Below are positions 28,239 to 36,358 of a stretch of DNA of 64,000 nucleotides, piece after piece. The notes beneath the pieces were generated by a model. That model saw nothing but the letters and a program-made list of their open reading frames with translations. It was not told the origin of the DNA and ran no database searches. A program made the translations under genes and the position numbers. Where the stretch lies: contig JAHBXZ010000008.1 in assembly GCA_019636215.1 (NCBI GenBank), positions 1 to 64,000 of the forward strand. The letters run 5' to 3'. Numbering within the stretch: position 1 is the first letter of the stretch; every line of letters starts with the position of its first letter. The DNA is from Planctomycetota bacterium (GTDB lineage: Bacteria; Planctomycetota; UBA8742; UBA2392).

Positions 28239-30296
28239 ATGAGAGTTCTACCGTTTGCCGCGCCGGTGCTGGCCGGAGCCTTTCTGCTGTTTCTGGTGCA
28301 GCCGCTGATCGCGCGCTTCATTCTGCCATGGTTCGGGGGTGCGGCCGGCGTCTGGTCTGTTGCCATGCTGTTCTTTCAGGCGGTGTTGCTGGCTGGGTAC
28401 GGATACGCGCACCTGCTGACAACCAGGCTGGGGTCACGCGCGCAGTGCGTCGTGCATTGCGTTGTGCTTGCGGCTGCGGCAATCAGTCTGCCGATTGCGC
28501 CGTCGGAGTGGATGAAGCCCTCGCCGGATGCCGCGCCAACGGCCGGTATCCTGTTTCTGCTAGCGGCAACCGTAGGGGCCCCATACTTCGCACTTTCGGC
28601 AACCGGGCCGCTGTTACAGGCCTGGTTTGCAAGGGCGGTGCCGGGTCGATCGCCCTATCCGTTGTATGCCTTGAGCAACTTTGGGTCATTGCTGGCGTTG
28701 GTGGCCTATCCGTTTGTGCTGGAGCCGGCCTGGGGCAGGGGCACGCAGGCGATTGCGTGGTCCTGGGCATTTGGCGCCTTTGCGTTGCTGTGCGCCGGGG
28801 CCGCCTTGCTGGCTGCGCGAGTTAACACACAACAGGTCGGTGTGCAGGCCGGCCCGGCAGCCCCGCGTCGCAGTATGGTGCTCTGGATCGCATTGCCTGC
28901 GCTGGCAAGCACGCTGCTTCTTGCTTACACGCACGAACTTTGCGTGGACGTGGCAAGCGTGCCCATGCTGTGGGTACTGCCGCTGGCGCTTTACCTTGTG
29001 TCTTTCATCGTCACGTTTGCGGGTCGCAAACCGTTGCCGCGTTTTGTCTGGTACCCGGTGGCGGCCATTGCGATTGCAGCAACGTCGATGGTGATGGCCT
29101 GGCGACTTGATGTTTCCGTGCAGGGGGCAGTCATCTGTCACGGGCTTTGCCTGCTGGCGCTGTGCGTGGTTCTGCACGGCGAGGCATTCCGCATTCGCCC
29201 CGTGGCGGGGCGACTTACCCAGTTTTACCTGTGCGTTTCACTGGGCGGGGTGCTGGGCGGGCTGTTTGTGGCCGTGTTGGCTCCGCTGGTGTTCCCGGCA
29301 CATCTGGAGTTGCCCCTGGCGCTGGTTTTCAGTGCGCTGCTTCTGGGGTGGGTGCTGTGGTCTGATCCCGCAAGCCCGCTTGGCGGCGGCAAAGTGCGCC
29401 CGGTTTGGGGTTTGGTAGGTGCCGGGGTTGGCGGGCTGGTCTTTGCGCAGGTGTGGAACTTTCTGCAGGATCACGAGAACAGCGTGCTGCTGACACGCAA
29501 CTTCTATGGCACGTACATGGTCGCAGAGACCCCTGCGGGCCAGGGGCAACCCTGGTTCCGTTCGCTCAGTTCAGGGACGACCCAGCACGGCTCGCAGTTC
29601 ATGGAGCCCGAGTATCGCGACTGGCCGACGACCTACTATGCGCGCCACAGTGGCATTGGCCTGGCGTTGCACTGCCTGCCTTCGCGGCCGAGGCGCGTGG
29701 GCGTTGTCGGCCTTGGCGTAGGTACACTTGCTGCCTACGGACGCAAGGGCGACCTGTACCGGTTCTATGAGATCAACCCGCGTTGCGAGCAGATTGCGCG
29801 GGACTACTTCTTCTTTCTGCAGGACAGCCCGGCAGACTGCCAGGTCATCCTTGGTGATGCGCGCCTCTCCATGGAGGGGCAGGAGCCCCAGCAATTCGAC
29901 CTGATCGCCCTGGATGCGTTCACAAGCGACTCCATCCCGGTGCACCTGCTTACGCTTGAGGCACTGGGCATGTTTGCCGGTCACCTGGCGCCTGGAGGTG
30001 TCCTGTGTGTGCACATTTCCAATCGGCATCTGGACCTGGCCCCGGTGCTGCGCGAGGCATCGCAGCAGTTGCGGCTTTCAGCGTTTGAAGTTGAGTCGCC
30101 CCGTGATGACAGCGGTGCCAACGGCGCGCTGTGGGTGATCCTTGGCGGCGACAGCGACTTTGAGGCCCAGGTTACCGAACTGGCCAAGCACACCCCTGCG
30201 TGGTCGCTGGGCACCAGAATCCAGAGGCTGGATCGCGGCAAGCGTGTGCGGCCGTGGACGGATGACTATTCCAACCTGTTTGAAGTGCTGCGCTAG
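28239..30296 (+). CDS. Membrane-fused spermidine-synthase-like protein (copy 2)
   Basis: A 685-aa paralogue of the preceding gene with the same domain order. Shared stretches include FLLFLVQPLIARFILPWFGG, ALSATGPLLQAWFARAVPG, GVGTLAAYGRKGDLYRFYEI and LDAFTSDSIPVHLLTLEA. The two differ most in loops and the C-terminal tail, so this looks like an old tandem duplication rather than a recent one. It is translated in series with copy 1 (6-bp gap). Its stop codon TAG shares the bases CTAG with the stop of the convergent nadB. A polyamine-related or membrane-substrate function is only inferred from the fold. Confidence 0.85.
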   Translation: MRVLPFAAPVLAGAFLLFLVQPLIARFILPWFGGAAGVWSVAMLFFQAVLLAGYGYAHLLTTRLGSRAQCVVHCVVLAAAAISLPIAPSEWMKPSPDAAPTAGILFLLAATVGAPYFALSATGPLLQAWFARAVPGRSPYPLYALSNFGSLLALVAYPFVLEPAWGRGTQAIAWSWAFGAFALLCAGAALLAARVNTQQVGVQAGPAAPRRSMVLWIALPALASTLLLAYTHELCVDVASVPMLWVLPLALYLVSFIVTFAGRKPLPRFVWYPVAAIAIAATSMVMAWRLDVSVQGAVICHGLCLLALCVVLHGEAFRIRPVAGRLTQFYLCVSLGGVLGGLFVAVLAPLVFPAHLELPLALVFSALLLGWVLWSDPASPLGGGKVRPVWGLVGAGVGGLVFAQVWNFLQDHENSVLLTRNFYGTYMVAETPAGQGQPWFRSLSSGTTQHGSQFMEPEYRDWPTTYYARHSGIGLALHCLPSRPRRVGVVGLGVGTLAAYGRKGDLYRFYEINPRCEQIARDYFFFLQDSPADCQVILGDARLSMEGQEPQQFDLIALDAFTSDSIPVHLLTLEALGMFAGHLAPGGVLCVHISNRHLDLAPVLREASQQLRLSAFEVESPRDDSGANGALWVILGGDSDFEAQVTELAKHTPAWSLGTRIQRLDRGKRVRPWTDDYSNLFEVLR

Positions 30297-31879
30297 CCGG
30301 CCGGCCAGGCTGTGTGGCGGCCCTGCCATGGCGCGCTGTGATGCGGGAAGTCGGTGCGAAAGTGAACGCCGCGGCTTTCCTGCCGTGCCAGCGCGCTCTC
30401 GCACATGGCCAAAGCCACGGTGAGCATGTTCTCCAGTTGCCATTCGCTGGGGAATCTGCGTTCGTTTTCGCCCAGCATGCGCGACCAGCCTTGCAACTGG
30501 CGCAAGAACTCGCGCATGCCACGCTCTTCACGTTCGACGCCCAGGTAACGCCACATGCCGCCCTTGACGGCATTGGTCAGGTCAGGAATGTCGATGCGCC
30601 GCGTGTTGCGGATCGGGCGTTCAAACAGGATGCGTGGCGGCTTGCCCTGCAGGCTTCCTGCCTCCGCCGCTAGGCGCCCGGCCGCACGCCCGCAGACCAG
30701 GCCCTCTAACAGACTATTGCTGGCGAGCCGATTGGCGCCATGCAGCCCGGTGCTGGTCACTTCACCGACTGCCAGCAAGCCCGGCATGTCGGTGCGGCCC
30801 GATGTGTCGGCCCGGATTCCGCCGATCATGTAGTGCGGGCCCGGCCGGATGGGCACCCATTGCCTTGACGTGTCAATGCCTGCGTCGTCACAGCACTGCA
30901 TGAATGTGGGGAATTTCAGCCGAAGGTCGGCCTGGTCCAGGTGGGTAACATCCAGGAACACGGCAGAGTCGCCGGTTCGGCGCAGTTCCCGGTTGATGGC
31001 CCGGCTGACAACATCGCGTGGGGCAAGTTCGGCCAGTTCGTGCTGGCTCACCATGAAGCGCTCTCCGGCTGTGTTGCGCAGGTAGGCGCCATGGCCGCGC
31101 AGGGCTTCGGTAATCAGGCGACGCTCCAGGCCGGCCACGTACAGCAGTGTGGGGTGAAACTGCACCATTTCCATGTCGTACACGGTCAGCCCGGCGCGCA
31201 TGACCATGGCGTGACCGTCTGCTGTCGCAACCTGCGGGTTGGTGCTTTCACGGAACAACTGGCCCGCACCGCCCGAGGCAAGGATCGTGGTTCGCGCATA
31301 CACAACATGCGGCTCGTTGTGGCGCATCATGATCGCGCCCACACAACGGCCCTCGTGGGTAAGCAGGTCGAGGACGAAGGTGTTCTTGTAGGCGCGCAGG
31401 CTGGCTTCACTTCTGGCCGCTGCGATCAACGCCCGCGCGATTTCTGCCCCGGTGGCGTCGCCACCGGCATGAACGATGCGATGGCCGGAATGGCCGCCCT
31501 CGCGCCCGAGGTCAAGCTCGCCCTCGGGGGTCAGGTCAAAGCGCGCGCCGCAGGACTTGAGAAAGTCAATCGAGTCACGCCCGCCGGACACAATGTCGCG
31601 CACGGCCTTTTCGTCGCACAGCCCGTCGCCCGCAATCAGCGTGTCACGAACATGAGCCTCAATGGAGTCGCCGGAGGCAATCACGGCAGCCACGCCTCCT
31701 TTGGCGTATGCGGTGTTGCTTTCCTCCAGCGCAGACTTGTTGACCATCAGGGTTTCCGCGCCGCCGCGCGCGGCCATGATCGCGGCCGAAAGCCCGGCCA
31801 CACCCGTGCCGATCACCAGCACGTCCACGGTCTCGTGAGCCATGTGCGCGGTGTCGAACGATGTGAGGTAGCGATCCAT
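30293..31879 (-). CDS. nadB: L-aspartate oxidase
   Basis: A 528-aa FAD enzyme that oxidises L-aspartate to iminoaspartate in NAD biosynthesis. It has the GTGVAGLSAA FAD motif near residue 25, the ANTAYAKGGVAA-type segment, GGHSGHRIVHAGGDATG, HPT in the substrate region and SNSLLEGLVCGRAAG near residue 400, as in NadB rather than succinate dehydrogenase. The start is set at ATG 31879 (RYLTSFDT follows, conserved in planctomycete NadB as I recall). The open frame before it is only heptamer repeat, which also replaces any ribosome binding site. nadA and nadC are not in the window. Confidence 0.93.
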   Translation of the reverse strand: MDRYLTSFDTAHMAHETVDVLVIGTGVAGLSAAIMAARGGAETLMVNKSALEESNTAYAKGGVAAVIASGDSIEAHVRDTLIAGDGLCDEKAVRDIVSGGRDSIDFLKSCGARFDLTPEGELDLGREGGHSGHRIVHAGGDATGAEIARALIAAARSEASLRAYKNTFVLDLLTHEGRCVGAIMMRHNEPHVVYARTTILASGGAGQLFRESTNPQVATADGHAMVMRAGLTVYDMEMVQFHPTLLYVAGLERRLITEALRGHGAYLRNTAGERFMVSQHELAELAPRDVVSRAINRELRRTGDSAVFLDVTHLDQADLRLKFPTFMQCCDDAGIDTSRQWVPIRPGPHYMIGGIRADTSGRTDMPGLLAVGEVTSTGLHGANRLASNSLLEGLVCGRAAGRLAAEAGSLQGKPPRILFERPIRNTRRIDIPDLTNAVKGGMWRYLGVEREERGMREFLRQLQGWSRMLGENERRFPSEWQLENMLTVALAMCESALARQESRGVHFRTDFPHHSAPWQGRHTAWPAG

Positions 31880-31961
31880 GAACAATGAACAATGAACAAT
31901 GCTCAATGAACAATGAAAGGCCCGGTCATTGATCCTTGTTCATGGTGCATTGTTCATTGCT
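31878..31961. repeat. Heptamer repeat array at the nadB start
   Basis: The whole gap between serS and nadB is built from ATGAACA-phased heptamers (three tandem copies at 31878-31901), a variant with GCTC, then the reverse-oriented form. CAATGAACAATG at 31904-31915 pairs with CATTGTTCATTG at 31948-31959. The array belongs to the same family as the one at 17341-17403 and abuts the nadB ATG directly. Confidence 0.8.
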
Positions 31962-31964
31962 CGT

Positions 31965-33281
31965 TCAGAGCCACTCGCACCCGTAGTACGGCTGCAGCGC
32001 CTTGGGGATGCGCACCTTGCCTTCGGCGGTCTGGTTGTTTTCGAGAATCGCAATCATGGTGCGCGGGCAGGCCAGGCCGCTGCCGTTGAGTGTGTGGGCG
32101 AGGCGCGCGCCTTTTTCTTTGTCCTTCACGCGGATCTTGGCGCGACGGGCCTGGTAGTCGGTGAAAATGCTGCAGCTGCTGGCCTCGAGCCATTTGCCCA
32201 CGCCGGCGGCCCAGACTTCAAGGTCGTAACAGCGCGCGGCGCCAAAGCCGATGTCGGCGGTGCATAGCTCCAGCCGGCGGTACGGGATCTCAAGCAACTC
32301 AAGAACGCGCTCGGCGCATCGGGTCAGGGTTTCGTGCTCGGCTTCGCTTTTCTCGGGCGTGGTCACGACCATCAGTTCGACCTTGCTGAACTGGTGCACG
32401 CGCAGAATGCCGCGCGTGTCTTTGCCAGCGGCCCCGGCCTCGCGCCGGAAGCAGGGGGTGAAGGCGCAATAGCGGATCGGCGCCTGTTCGTCGGGAATGA
32501 TGCTGTCGGCGTGGATGCTTGTAAGCGGTACTTCGGCCGTGGGGATCAAGAACAGGTCGTCGCGGGCGTCGGTGCGGTACATTTCTTCGAGGAACTTGGG
32601 CAACTGGCCGCTGTTGCGCAGGGTTTCCTCGCGCACCAGAAAGGGCGCCCAGCACTCGGTGTAGCCATGCTCGCGGGTGTGAAGGTCCAGAAAGAACGTG
32701 ATCAGCGCGCGTTCCAGCCGCGCCAGTCTGCCGCGAAAGAACGGAAAGCCGCTGCCGCTGATTCGCCCGCCAATCTCATTGCCAAGGTCGGCAAGGTCCC
32801 AGTGCGCCTTGGGAATGAAGGCAAACTTGGGCGCGTCGCCCCAGGTCTTGCGCACCACGTTGTCATCTTCGCTTTTGCCAAGGGGTGTTTGCGCGGCAGG
32901 CAGGTTGGGGACAAACAAGAGCTTCTGTTCAATCTCGGCCATCAGTTTGTCAGCCAGTGTGGCGATGTCGGCGCGTTGTTCGCCAAGCTTGCCCAGTGCG
33001 GCCTTGGCGGCGTCGGGGTCTGTCGGCGCTGCGCCCAGAAGCTGCGTCAACTCGGCGGGTGCGGGGGCTTTGGGGTCTTTCTTGCGCGCGCCCATCCAGG
33101 GGCCAAAGGCTTTGTTGGCCTTGTTCAGTGCGGCCTGCTGGGTTTCTTCCTGGGCCTTGAGCTCTCGCCAGTTGGCGTCGAGCTTGAGGACTTCGTCAAT
33201 CACTGCCGTATCCACGTTGCGCGTGGCAAGGCCGCGTTTGACGGTGTCGGGTTGTTCGCGGATGAGTTTGATGTCGAGCAT
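31965..33281 (-). CDS. serS: Seryl-tRNA synthetase
   Basis: A 438-aa class II synthetase that charges tRNA-Ser and, where used, tRNA-Sec. It has an N-terminal antiparallel coiled-coil arm (residues about 30-115), then the catalytic core with FTPCFRREAGAAGKDTRGILR (motif 2), HQFSKVE and LNGSGLACPRTM (motif 3). ATG 33281 is chosen because the family N-terminus MLDIKLIREQP starts there; GGGG lies upstream. Because selB is present in this window, SerRS would also supply Ser-tRNA-Sec. It is separated from the upstream amidohydrolase by an inverted-repeat element. Confidence 0.95.
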   Translation of the reverse strand: MLDIKLIREQPDTVKRGLATRNVDTAVIDEVLKLDANWRELKAQEETQQAALNKANKAFGPWMGARKKDPKAPAPAELTQLLGAAPTDPDAAKAALGKLGEQRADIATLADKLMAEIEQKLLFVPNLPAAQTPLGKSEDDNVVRKTWGDAPKFAFIPKAHWDLADLGNEIGGRISGSGFPFFRGRLARLERALITFFLDLHTREHGYTECWAPFLVREETLRNSGQLPKFLEEMYRTDARDDLFLIPTAEVPLTSIHADSIIPDEQAPIRYCAFTPCFRREAGAAGKDTRGILRVHQFSKVELMVVTTPEKSEAEHETLTRCAERVLELLEIPYRRLELCTADIGFGAARCYDLEVWAAGVGKWLEASSCSIFTDYQARRAKIRVKDKEKGARLAHTLNGSGLACPRTMIAILENNQTAEGKVRIPKALQPYYGCEWL

Positions 33282-33346
33282 GTTTAACCCCAGTGAGAAC
33301 GTGCGACAGTTGCGGTTTATCAGAGGCCGCAGGACGATGGAACCGT

Positions 33347-33488
33347 CTGAACGCGAAGCGTAAGCGAGCGCCATGGCACGCAGGGGCCAGTGTGCGGCGA
33401 AAACACTCGCGCAGAAGATGCAAGGTGGGGGGGGGGGGCGGTATGAGCCTCGCCCGACTGATGGCGCTCGCTGACGCTTCGCGTTCAG
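33347..33488. repeat. MITE-like element: 28-bp inverted repeats around a G12 tract
   Basis: Arms 33347-33374 and 33461-33488 are reverse complements except for one base. The core of the left arm is ACGCGAAGCGTAAGCGAGCG. They enclose 86 bp that include an uninterrupted run of 12 G (33427-33438). No coding frame is convincing inside. It looks like a short non-autonomous palindromic element; no transposase or target duplication was recognised. A fragment of similar sequence (GTAAGCGAGCG) lies at about 43846. Confidence 0.7.
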
Positions 33489-33490
33489 GT

Positions 33491-34825
33491 TCAAATCGAG
33501 CGGGCGATCAGGCGTCCGCGACTGAAGCTGGCGAGCAGGGGCGGGTTGTCGGCGAGCAGGCTTTGCAGGGCTTCGTCGCGTGACTTGGCGCCGCCGGGCA
33601 GTGCCCAGATGGCCAAATCGGCGGCGTCGGCCAAGATGCTCATGGCCTTGCGGCCGTTGATGGTGGCGGCCTTGAAGAGGTTGGTGACTGTGACGGGGTC
33701 AGGCACCTTTTTGCCGCTACTGCCTGGCGAAACGGAGCCAGACACCAGGGCCTGGCGAATCTCGCCCAGCATGTCCAGGCCGGTGTTGCTGGCCAGGCTG
33801 TCCGTGCCCAGCACCACGTTTGCGCCAGTCTCAACCATTTGCGCCCAAGGCCAGGGATCGTGGCCAAAGAAGGCGTGGCTGCGCGGGCACCAGCAGATGC
33901 TGGGTTTATGCTGCGAGATCATCGCAAAGTCGGCTTCGCGGGCGTAGTTGCAGTGCACCAGCACCAGGTTCGGGTTCTCGGGCTTCAGCCATGGCCCCAG
34001 CCAGTCGCGCAGTAGAAGTTCAAGCGACCGCGCCCCGTAACCCTTGAAACTTGACAGGTCAACACCGAACTGGGCGATGAACGGCGCGTAGGGCCCGGTG
34101 CCATGCAGCAGGAACTCTTCCTCTTCGGTGGTCTCGGCGGCGTGGGTGGTGCAGATGCGGCCCTCGCCAAAGGCCCGGCCCATGTTGAGTTCATAGAGTT
34201 GCTGGCTGGTGCTGAAGGTGGCGTGGGGTGAGAAACCGTAGTCAATGCCCTCGTGGGTCGCGGGCGCGGCGGCCTCGCCGGCGTCTTTGCCCAGCCGTTC
34301 GCGCTCGAGCACAAACTTGTCGCGGATTAACGCGTCCACGCGCTGCATGGCGGCCTCAGCGCGGGTGCCGTCAAAGCCCAGCGATTCCAGTGCCAGCACC
34401 GAACGCAGACCGTGGCGGGCCAGCGCATCAAGCGAATCCGCGCCGACACTGATGTCGAGAACACTTGTGGTACCGCTGGAAACCAGCATACGCACAGCGT
34501 CTTCAATGCCCGCGGCAATCATGGATGGCGGCAGCATGCGCCCGGCCATGATCACGGGCCCCCATTCATGAAACTTCAGGCCGTGGGGCACCTGCCGCCA
34601 CAGGTGCGACAGGTCCAGGTGGCAGTGGGAGTTGACAAAGCCCGGCATGCACAGGGCGTCGCCAAGGTCGAGGGTGTTTTTCGCAAGGCCGGCAAGGCCA
34701 CCGCTGACTTCGCCGCCGGTGATGACCTCGGCGACGTGCTCGCCCGCGATCAGCAGGATCACATCGCGCGAAAGCTCGAACGTGACAGGGTCAATGTAGT
34801 GCGAGACCCGGACGGCGTAGTCCAT
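33491..34825 (-). CDS. Metal-dependent amidohydrolase (deaminase-like)
   Basis: A 444-aa TIM-barrel amidohydrolase of the COG0402 group. PGFVNSHCHLDLSHL carries the HxH metal pair, THAAET the third His, VLVHCN the fourth, and GTDSLASN the conserved Asp. N- and C-terminal strands form the small beta domain. Relatives deaminate S-adenosylhomocysteine, guanine or aminodeoxyfutalosine (MqnX); the HLDLS form is closest to my memory of the last. It starts 6 bp after ribBA, so it is in a ribBA operon. The substrate is not assigned. Confidence 0.82.
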   Translation of the reverse strand: MDYAVRVSHYIDPVTFELSRDVILLIAGEHVAEVITGGEVSGGLAGLAKNTLDLGDALCMPGFVNSHCHLDLSHLWRQVPHGLKFHEWGPVIMAGRMLPPSMIAAGIEDAVRMLVSSGTTSVLDISVGADSLDALARHGLRSVLALESLGFDGTRAEAAMQRVDALIRDKFVLERERLGKDAGEAAAPATHEGIDYGFSPHATFSTSQQLYELNMGRAFGEGRICTTHAAETTEEEEFLLHGTGPYAPFIAQFGVDLSSFKGYGARSLELLLRDWLGPWLKPENPNLVLVHCNYAREADFAMISQHKPSICWCPRSHAFFGHDPWPWAQMVETGANVVLGTDSLASNTGLDMLGEIRQALVSGSVSPGSSGKKVPDPVTVTNLFKAATINGRKAMSILADAADLAIWALPGGAKSRDEALQSLLADNPPLLASFSRGRLIARSI

Positions 34826-34831
34826 GCGTGG

Positions 34832-36109
34832 TTATTCAATCCCGCGTTCTTTGCGGACCTTCTTGTGGCGGCCGCTGTCTTTGGGCAGTTGCAGGATGTG
34901 CCCCAGCTTCTCGCGCTTGGTCAGCATGTAGAAGTTGTTTTCGTCCGTGGGTGGGATCTCCAGCGGTACTCGTTCGACAATCTCGATGCCGTAGGCCCCA
35001 ATGGCCTCGCGCTTGGCGGGGTTGTTCGTCAACAGGCGCAGCTTGCGGATGCCAAGGTCGATCAAGATCTGGCATCCCGTGCCGTACTCGCGCTTGTCGG
35101 GCTTGTGGCCCAGCATCGCGTTGGCCTCGACGGTGTCGTAGCCTTGATCTTGTAAGGCGTAGGCCTTGATCTTCTCGACCAGCCCGATGCCGCGGCCTTC
35201 CTGGCGCAGGTAGACGACGGCGCCGCGTTCGGCGGCCTGGACCTGCTTCAGCGCGCCGTGCAGCTGCAGTCCGCAATCGCAACGCTCGCTGCCGAACACG
35301 TCGCCGGTCAGGCATTCACTGTGCACTCGCACCAGCACGCCTTCGTTGGCGTAGTCCATGTCCGCAGGCCGCAGGTCACTGGGCAGCACGTTCTTGCACA
35401 GGGCCACATGTTCTTTGCCGTCGGCCAGGCTGCTGTAGACATGCAGGTCAAAGTAGCCCGCCAGGGTGGGCATGCGTGCGGTGCTTATGCGTTTGATGAT
35501 GCGCTCGTTGCCCAGCCGGTACTGCACCAGGTCGGCGATGCTGCAGATCTTCAGCCCGTGCTTGGCGGCGAATTTCTCGAGGTCCGGCATGCGGGCCATG
35601 GTGCCGTCGTCGTTCATGATCTCGCAGATCACGGCCGCGGGTTTCAGGCCGGCCATCTTGCACAGATCCACGCTGCCTTCGGTCTGGCCGTTACGCACCA
35701 GCACGCCGCCGTCGCGGGCGCGTAAAGGAAACACGTGCCCCGGGCGCACCAGGTCGCGGGGTTTGGCGTCGTCTTTGATCGCGGTCAGAATTGTATGGGC
35801 GCGGTCGGCGGCGCTGATGCCGGTGGTTACGCCCTCGCGGGCTTCAATGCTTACGGTGAACGCCGTGTGGAAGGGCGACTCGTTGTTCACCGCCATGGGG
35901 GGCAGGTTGATGCGGTCGGCAATGTCGTTGGTCAGCGAAAGGCAGATCAGCCCGCGGCCCTCCTTGGCCATGAAGTTGACGCCATTGGGCGTGATTTTCT
36001 CGGCGGCGACAACAAGGTCGCCCTCGTTCTCGCGGTCTTCGTCGTCAACCAGGATGATCGGCTTGCCGTTGCGCAGGTCGTCCAGAACATCAGTCACGGG
36101 CGTAAGCAT
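34832..36109 (-). CDS. ribBA: Bifunctional DHBP synthase / GTP cyclohydrolase II
   Basis: A 425-aa fusion for two entry steps of riboflavin synthesis. Residues 1-205 are 3,4-dihydroxy-2-butanone 4-phosphate synthase ([11 protein letters not shown], then DRAHTI and RPGHVFPL). Residues 206-405 are GTP cyclohydrolase II with zinc cysteines in [18 protein letters not shown] and RQEGRGIG. All expected catalytic elements are visible. No FMN riboswitch was recognised in the 249-bp leader region, and no other rib gene is nearby; an amidohydrolase follows within 6 bp. Confidence 0.96.
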   Translation of the reverse strand: MLTPVTDVLDDLRNGKPIILVDDEDRENEGDLVVAAEKITPNGVNFMAKEGRGLICLSLTNDIADRINLPPMAVNNESPFHTAFTVSIEAREGVTTGISAADRAHTILTAIKDDAKPRDLVRPGHVFPLRARDGGVLVRNGQTEGSVDLCKMAGLKPAAVICEIMNDDGTMARMPDLEKFAAKHGLKICSIADLVQYRLGNERIIKRISTARMPTLAGYFDLHVYSSLADGKEHVALCKNVLPSDLRPADMDYANEGVLVRVHSECLTGDVFGSERCDCGLQLHGALKQVQAAERGAVVYLRQEGRGIGLVEKIKAYALQDQGYDTVEANAMLGHKPDKREYGTGCQILIDLGIRKLRLLTNNPAKREAIGAYGIEIVERVPLEIPPTDENNFYMLTKREKLGHILQLPKDSGRHKKVRKERGIE

Positions 36110-36254
36110 GCCGCCATTAGCGGGGCGCGCCCCGGCGGGGCAAGTGGGGGGCCGGAACCCACGCTTGAACCCTGAATCAATCCAAACCCAACCAGCACGT
36201 TGACAGCCGGGGGTACAGAGACGAAAGTGCGCACTCCGATGCTGAACCGGGGTC

Positions 36255-36284
36255 CCGGGGACACTTGTGTTCCCCGGTTGGTTT
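36255..36284 (+). other. Terminator-like hairpin in the ribBA / reductase-like divergent gap
   Basis: CCGGGGACAC pairs with GTGTTCCCCGG apart from one bulged T, and is followed by TTGGTTTT on the plus strand. It lies about 75 bases before the reductase-like gene, so it could be an attenuator in that leader. The rest of 36110-36358 shows nothing I can name; TTGACA at 36200-36205 lacks a convincing -10 partner. Confidence 0.4.
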
Positions 36285-36358
36285 TCCGGCGCGTCGTGCG
36301 GGCTTCCCCCAGCCTGCGGTGAAGTGGCCGGCCTAAGCCGGAAGCGTCAGGACTGCCT

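Noticed and set aside
31878..31961. CRISPR-like array at the heptamer repeats
   Set aside because: Units are 7 bp with no unique spacers, and there are no cas genes.
33427..33438. Frameshift or phase-variable gene at the G12 tract
   Set aside because: No credible coding frame crosses the tract; flanking genes end or begin outside the element.
36110..36358. Possible FMN riboswitch upstream of ribBA
   Set aside because: The conserved RFN core (AGGGGCAG...GACCGGCGGT...) is not present on the minus strand; only an unrelated hairpin is seen.
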